15,565 nt of DNA from Thermomucor indicae-seudaticae (taxonomy: Eukaryota; Mucoromycota; Mucoromycetes; Mucorales; Lichtheimiaceae). Positions 10,644 to 15,565 of this stretch are shown in pieces. Below the pieces are notes generated by a model. That model did no database searches. It was not told where the DNA came from and was given only the letters and a program-made list of their open reading frames with translations. Location: contig JSYX01000722.1 of assembly GCA_000787465.1 (NCBI GenBank), positions 1 through 15,565 on the forward strand. Reading direction: 5' to 3'. The position numbers were made by a program, and so were the translations under genes. Position 1 is the stretch's first letter; each line of letters opens with the position of its first letter.

Positions 10644-12518
10644 TTAAGAAACCGCGACAGGTTGAGCACCGAAAAGGCCGTAGTCCGTGGTTCTTGTTGG
10701 ATGACCATGGAACAACGAGCGATGTTCTGCCGCTGCCAAGAGTAGTGTCTGAATCACCAGATAATGAAGCGGTGTAACTGCTGTTGTCCTAGCATCTTCG
10801 CCTGGATCATGGAAAGGTCGATGCCTTGTCCCCAAATGTCCAGCAGGTACTCCGTCCGAGGCTTGTCTTCTTGTCCAAAGAAAAGGTGACCCATCTGGTG
10901 CTTGTTTCCATGCTTGATCATCATCCGAGGCTATCTTCCGAACAGTAGAAGTGTCCGGGACATGATCACTTGGATTGGACCGCGTGTCCGGTGCTAGTTT
11001 CCTTGTATCAGTGACTTGATCCAAAAGAGGAGGTGGTCCTTGTTCCTTGCAAATGGAATCCGTCAAAGAAGGCCCTTGGTCACTCCATATAGAAGGCGGT
11101 TGCCTCGCCAATGAATTTCCTTGGTCACTCCCAGTGAAAGATGCCTGCACCAATATGGGTGGCCCTTGGTCATTCCCAAAGGAAGGTACTTGTTCCGCCA
11201 AAGATGGCCCTTGATCCCTCCATATAGAATGCGCTTGCTCCACCAAAGGAGGCCCTTGTTCATTGCAATTGGCTGAAGCTTGTTCCGTAAGCAGGGTAGG
11301 CCCTTGATCTTTACAAGAAGTATCCTCCTTTAGGTCCGGTGCTTGCTCACAAAGCGATGGCTCTTGGGCCAAGGAAGCCAGGTTGTCCGGCGCTTGTGCC
11401 GCTAGAACAGAAAGAGAAACTTGTCCTGTTGAGGTGTCCGAAGCTTGATCCACAGAACCCGGCTTGTCCGGTGCTTGTCCTAAAGCAACAGAAAGAGGGG
11501 CTTGTCCCGTGCCACTGTTGTCCAAAAGATCTCCTTGGGGTTTATCCGGTGCTTGTCCCAAAGGAATGAACGTTCCGCCTTGACCCACAACAACAAGCTT
11601 GCCACAATCGAGCGCTTCGGGATCCAAAGTTTGCTGCAAGAAACTTGGTATAGCAGGTCCAGCAATACGGTCCGTTTGAGTCTCCGCATCGACCCCTTTG
11701 GAGGCCACCACTAGAGGCGAAAGGGAGGTTCCCGGTTCCGTCACCATCGGTCCCGACTTGAGCATCAAGGTCATCGTATCCGGTTTGGTAGTACGGATCT
11801 TGGAAGACTTGAGCGTCATGGCTGATTCAATAGGCGACCCAGGGCGTTTCAAGGCCTTGGCAGATGGTGATGGCGACTTGCGGACGGTGGGCGATTGAGG
11901 TGGGGTGATAACCGTGACCGTCGCAGCCGCCATGGCGTTCTCGATTGCAGCCCGGCACTCGGGATCTTTGGAACAATCAATTGGCTTGATTTGACGTTCG
12001 TTCACCGCGTTAGGATCAGCGCCCAATTCCAAGAGGAGGCGCACCAAGCGAGGCATCCCATAGTAACAAGCAAGATGAAGCGAAGTATTGCGCTGACCCC
12101 AGACATGGTTCACGAAGGACTGGATTTCAGACGGCTGCGCGGCGTGTTGGCGCAAAAAGGTGAGAACTTGCAATCCCATGTCTTCCTTTTCCTGGAAGAG
12201 AGCGACTTGCAATGCATTGAGGTCCGTGACCGACTTGCCAAACAGAGTCGTGGCCTCGCGCCGAATGGACTTGTCAAATTGCAACACCCTGTGCTTGTGC
12301 GAAGGCGGGTACAGCGAAGCATCGTTATGGAGACGAGAAGTCAAAAGGACATCCTTGACTTGTACGGTACGGTCAGGATCTTGCTGGCAGAGCTTCACGA
12401 TTCCATCCTTGTCGTCAGTGGCAATAGCAGTTTGAATGGCTTTCCAGATTTTCGAGGGAGAGCAGCAGGTAGCAGAAGTACACTTCTTGTCGGCGTGGTG
12501 GTGTCCGTTCATCATCAT
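10644..12518 (-). CDS. Ankyrin-repeat protein with Gln-rich degenerate repeat region
   Basis: One continuous frame from the first ATG (12518) gives 624 aa. The N-terminus is His/Cys-containing, followed by a helical domain (about 22-130). A clear ankyrin repeat spans about 143-181 (NTSLHLACYYG, then LLLELGADPN), and a second, weaker ankyrin-like helix pair precedes it at about 101-127. Residues 200-300 are Ser/Pro/Lys-rich. The next part holds QAPD-type repeats, then a 15-residue DQGPxL repeat array encoded by a 45-bp DNA tandem. Ankyrin repeats mediate protein binding; partner and pathway are unknown. The 3' end is doubtful. After about 10930 another frame reads a more protein-like tail (LLDIWGQGIDLSMIQAK, then FIIW) with a stop at 10754-10756. 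A small intron or frame slip may therefore replace the last about 95 residues of this model; a phase-compatible but weak intron would be 10931-11015. The ankyrin part is secure and the C-terminus is not. Confidence 0.75.
   Translation of the reverse strand: MMMNGHHHADKKCTSATCCSPSKIWKAIQTAIATDDKDGIVKLCQQDPDRTVQVKDVLLTSRLHNDASLYPPSHKHRVLQFDKSIRREATTLFGKSVTDLNALQVALFQEKEDMGLQVLTFLRQHAAQPSEIQSFVNHVWGQRNTSLHLACYYGMPRLVRLLLELGADPNAVNERQIKPIDCSKDPECRAAIENAMAAATVTVITPPQSPTVRKSPSPSAKALKRPGSPIESAMTLKSSKIRTTKPDTMTLMLKSGPMVTEPGTSLSPLVVASKGVDAETQTDRIAGPAIPSFLQQTLDPEALDCGKLVVVGQGGTFIPLGQAPDKPQGDLLDNSGTGQAPLSVALGQAPDKPGSVDQASDTSTGQVSLSVLAAQAPDNLASLAQEPSLCEQAPDLKEDTSCKDQGPTLLTEQASANCNEQGPPLVEQAHSIWRDQGPSLAEQVPSFGNDQGPPILVQASFTGSDQGNSLARQPPSIWSDQGPSLTDSICKEQGPPPLLDQVTDTRKLAPDTRSNPSDHVPDTSTVRKIASDDDQAWKQAPDGSPFLWTRRQASDGVPAGHLGTRHRPFHDPGEDARTTAVTPLHYLVIQTLLLAAAEHRSLFHGHPTRTTDYGLFGAQPVAVS
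11034..11313 (-). repeat. 45-bp coding tandem repeat array
   Basis: On the + strand a CCTTGRTC/CCTTGTT core recurs with its CC at 11038, 11074, 11119, 11164, 11209, 11254 and 11302, a spacing of 36, 45, 45, 45, 45 and 48 nt. All spacings are multiples of three. Read on the minus strand, each unit encodes an imperfect 15-residue repeat beginning DQGPxL or EQGPxL. The units have diverged, so this is an old coding minisatellite within the ankyrin gene. Confidence 0.85.
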
Positions 12519-14057
12519 GATAAATACAGAAAACTCAGAAAGTGGCAAAGAATATACAACAAAGAAATAGAGAGGTCAGTTAGAACAATTGAATGCCGAA
12601 GCAACAAGTACAGAGAAGAGAGAAGATACAAGAAGTTTGAAGTTAGGGACCCAGAGAGATAGGTGACAAAGAAATTCGAGGCGTGCCAGACTTGGTGGGT
12701 ATTTATTAGTTTGGCGTTCAGCCTACTTATCATCACAACCATCCATGTGGTCTGCTGTCATGACACCACTTCAGAGCTCCGAAGACCCGGCTGTTTGGGG
12801 GCCCGCTGCAACTTGTTGCACACACAATCATAAACAGGGACGGGGTTTGGTTCAAATTTGCCTGATCTTCCTACTGTTCCCATGAATGGGATCTCCCCCG
12901 ATCATAAAGATGCGGTCACCGGATCCTTTAGAAATCGAATGAGAGATGTCTTTGTTATCACGACGTGCTGCAGAACAAGCAAACATTAATAATAATTTAT
13001 CTAAACTAGTACTAACACTCTTGCATGAGAAACCTCCGATGCAGAAAATGCCCAAGATCTAGAATGTAGTAGAACGGCCACTGACCAAACAGGACAGATA
13101 AACAATGCCAATCTCTCGCTCTCTTTCTCTAAATTAAGCACTTTCATAACTAGATAGCCTTCTACTAGGTGAAGAAGATCTACGTACCTCTTGTGAAAGA
13201 TAACGGCGGACTTTTGCCACGCATTGGTCCTGCTGCATTGTTTGTTACGCACTAAATGAAAGTCGCTTAATAACCACGCACCACCTTCAAGCCCGTCTAC
13301 GCCAAAAGATGTGCTTATCATCTCACTTGTGCCCATTCCATAGCAACCCAACAAAAGGTAGATTTGGTATGCAATTTGTCGGGATGGAGATGAAACGCTA
13401 AACCGTGACCTGGTGAGCAATCTGTATCTAACTCTCTTTTTTTCCCACTCCGGTTACTATGGTGGGGGGAGTGCGCGTTATCTGGGTTTTGAGCCACGCG
13501 CGTGAAGGGACCATTTGCATTTTGTTCAACGGTATCATATCTGATTTGGGGCACAACAGATAGAACGTTATCTCTTTCAAGATGGACCATAACAATTCAT
13601 TTAATTAACGCATCATCATCTCGACGGCAGGGCACACAAACATTCAAATTCTATTAGGCATAAACATTCCCCCAAGGGGTTGGGTGCCTTGATGGATAAA
13701 GAGAAGCGGAGATGGTCTGTATTTCGAGGCGTAATGACAAGTAACACACATAATCACAAGAAGTAGTCAGATGTCCAAGGCTGATTGGACTCCGGCTTAC
13801 ACGGCGGACTTGTCATTTTGCATGAATTGACAAAGAGCGCCGCCCTCCCCCACACGCGTATCTGCAGCAAAGCGTGGCGTGGCAAGAACAAAACAACAGA
13901 CAACAGCTGCGGTCGTCTGTGCGCCCCTCCGTCTAGATGCATTTGAAATCAATTACGCGGCGAAGACAGTTTGATATTATTAAAACTTGTGCGATAAGAA
14001 AGATTGTAATGGTATGATGTCAATGGGATAAAGATGTGTAATTAATACGGTGTTACG
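12519..14057. other. Intergenic region between the ankyrin and mannosyltransferase genes
   Basis: This 1.5 kb should hold the ankyrin gene's promoter and 5' leader (purine-rich, about 12540-12665) and the 3' UTR of the mannosyltransferase gene (from 14057 downward). Several minus-strand frames between 12852 and 13590 are open for 60-140 codons. They share no recognisable domain except two short kelch-like hydrophobic-GG strings (around 12900 and 13040). TTTATT at 12702-12707 reads AATAAA on the minus strand. I could not assemble a credible gene here. Confidence 0.5.
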
Positions 14058-15439
14058 TTATGACCAGACGTTCCATGCAGTCCTACGCGTCTGACTTGAA
14101 GAAGTTTTCACCCAGTCTCTCCAGCGCGGCAGACACGTGTCCCAGTTATGGTCGTGGTCGATGCTCGTTTCAGTGGATCCTTCTGGGCATTCACAGCGGC
14201 AACCAAGACGACTTTCCTTGGATGGACAATGACGATAGAGATCGTGTTGGTATCCAAAATCCTCAAAATAATGGATTTCATCTGTATCGAGAAACAGGCC
14301 CGCCGCAAGCGAGTGAACTAATTTTCTGTGTGAGTTTCATATCAATTAAGGCGCAACTTGGACTACTCACCTGGTGCATCACCCCACCTCTCGTAGAAAA
14401 AGTTGCCTGTCCGATCCAGATAGTCAAAGAAGTCGCGATAGCTTGGACTCCGCCACAGATTAAGTGAAGCAATCTCAAAGTTGGACCAAAAGTGGCACAG
14501 GTTATAGTCACCCGTCGTCTCATCTCGAAAGTATGGGAATAATTTGCCGGGACTATCGAGGTTGATGTGTCTCGAACGCGCATAATCAAGGACCGTTTGC
14601 CAGAGCGATGGGATCGTCTCTCGCAGCTCAAGAAGAGTCACCACAAATCCATACTTTTTGCCGTTCTTTTGCATGTACAGGAATGGATCGTAGGTAATGT
14701 CGCAAAAGAACCGTACGCCTGGTTCAACACGCCAATACCACTCGTATCTTTACAGCCAAACACAGTAAATCAGATATCTTCTTTTTTTTCCCCTTATCTC
14801 TGTATCCCACTCTCTTACTCGTTCAACAGCGGGTGCCTGAAAAAGAAACCAGACTGATATCGACACATGTGATGGTAGCTCTCCATGCCTCCGTAAAAGA
14901 CATTCTCAGCTTCCATTCGTTGCCGGCATTCGGCCGCATAAGTTTCATTGACAAAGGCTGGATAGCTCCACTGTTCCTTGGGTACAAGTCCAAACTGCAT
15001 TTCAGCCGGTGATGCTGCTCTCATTGCGTCCTTGAACTCGTCCGTAAATGGCTCATTGTTTAAGAACACGTAGGGATAATGAAAGTTCTTGTTAAACTTG
15101 TCCTCGAGGTTTCTAATCGTAGCTGCAATGTCATCTTTTTCCCTGTCATCTGTTATTAACCGACTCTTGTTGAAAAGTAGAAACAACCTGTCGCCATAAG
15201 TCTTCTTACCTGTTGCGTACCAAGATGACAAAGGCTGCCTTGGCCTTTTCACGAGGTGGATGCACGCTAAGTAACCGCTGAGGTAAACATACAGCTTCAT
15301 CGTAATTATCATAGTACGCCGTTGGCTTCATGCTCTTTGACACTCGAGGATGACTCGCTACATTGTACAAGAATATGAAAGCTGCGACAAATACGAGAGC
15401 CAAGAATGGCTTCCGAGACAATGGAGAGAACGGCCTCAT
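14058..15439 (-). CDS. Alpha-1,2-mannosyltransferase, Kre2/Mnt1/Ktr family (GT15), 4 exons
   Basis: Predicted exons, in transcript order, are 15439-15210, 15163-14819, 14747-14371 and 14317-14058. GT-AG introns of 46, 71 and 53 nt restore frame, giving 403 aa, within the family range. It is a type II membrane protein with a short basic cytosolic end, a signal-anchor helix at about residues 12-27, a short stem, then the catalytic domain from about residue 68. Family motifs run in order: FHYPYVFLN, YGGMESYHHMCRYQSGFF (166-184), YWRVEPG (196-202), CHFWSNFEI (276-284), FFYERWGDAPVHS (308-320) and GYQHDLYRHCP (339-349). By family knowledge E283 matches the proposed nucleophile and H342 the metal-binding histidine. 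The enzyme transfers mannose from GDP-mannose to O- or N-linked glycans in the Golgi. The EPD metal motif known from Kre2 reads EPG (200-202). The ATG at 15439 is directly followed by the anchor, which supports this start, but the window ends 126 nt upstream, so an earlier exon cannot be excluded. The 46 nt intron is the least certain border. Confidence 0.93.
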
Positions 15440-15565
15440 GCTCCTTTGTTCAATGAAAGGCTCCACACAAACACTTTTTTGCGCACTTGGAAGTGGGGGA
15501 TCGCCACCCTAATCAGAACCCCGCTCGTCTTGATCTTTTTACTCAGCATCAGCTTTTGGTAGCTT

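Noticed and set aside
11895..12662. 255-codon + strand frame
   Set aside because: It is antisense to the ankyrin domain coding region, where the minus strand encodes a clear ankyrin repeat. Its translation is basic and featureless, typical of a shadow frame.
12745..12885. Small + strand ATG frame of about 46 codons
   Set aside because: No homology, no promoter or splice context, and it ends in a hydrophobic run that could be chance.
13010..13016. Perfect TACTAAC branch-site string on the + strand, 35 nt before a GCAG
   Set aside because: No + strand exon on either side gives a sensible protein, so it is most likely coincidental in AT-rich DNA.
1..15565. Search for a biosynthetic cluster, defence system, mobile element or other novel multi-gene system
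   Set aside because: The six genes belong to unrelated housekeeping or regulatory families with individual promoters; nothing in order or spacing suggests a joint system.

Overview
The window looks like nuclear DNA of a filamentous fungus. The evidence is several multi-exon genes with very short GT-AG introns (46 to 131 nt), a Kre2/Mnt1-type mannosyltransferase and a Set3-type PHD/SET protein. Gene style (low-complexity Ser/His/Asn tracts, ankyrin plus degenerate repeats, GA- and CT-rich simple sequence) would fit an early-diverging (Mucoromycota-like) fungus. That placement is inference and I cannot name a species. Exon structures were assembled by eye from splice signals, reading phase and family knowledge.

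Layout. Positions 1-2595 show no convincing gene. Four genes then run on the + strand: a Set3/MLL5-class PHD+SET chromatin protein (2596-5504, 3 exons, 934 aa), a CDKN3/KAP-like dual-specificity phosphatase (6073-7216, 3 exons, 339 aa), a GAF-domain free methionine-R-sulfoxide reductase (7354-8128, 4 exons, 174 aa), and a Ser/Pro-rich protein ending in a conserved-looking fungal EYDR...THFF module (8324-10086, 2 exons, 568 aa). Two genes run on the - strand and converge on these: an ankyrin-repeat protein carrying a 45-bp tandem repeat array (10644-12518) and a type II membrane GT15 alpha-1,2-mannosyltransferase (14058-15439, 4 exons, 403 aa). The 1.5 kb between these two - strand genes has only weak coding-like traces.

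The genes do not form an operon-like or pathway cluster. They cover chromatin regulation, phosphorylation control, oxidative-damage repair, an unknown (possibly cortical or regulatory) role, an ankyrin scaffold, and secretory-pathway mannosylation. I see no mobile element, RNA gene, CRISPR array or defence or secondary-metabolism island. The window reads as ordinary fungal chromosome. The points most worth a second look are the frame conflict at the 3' end of the ankyrin gene next to its 45-bp repeat array, residue changes at motif positions in three enzyme-family proteins, and possible gene remnants in the two long gaps.
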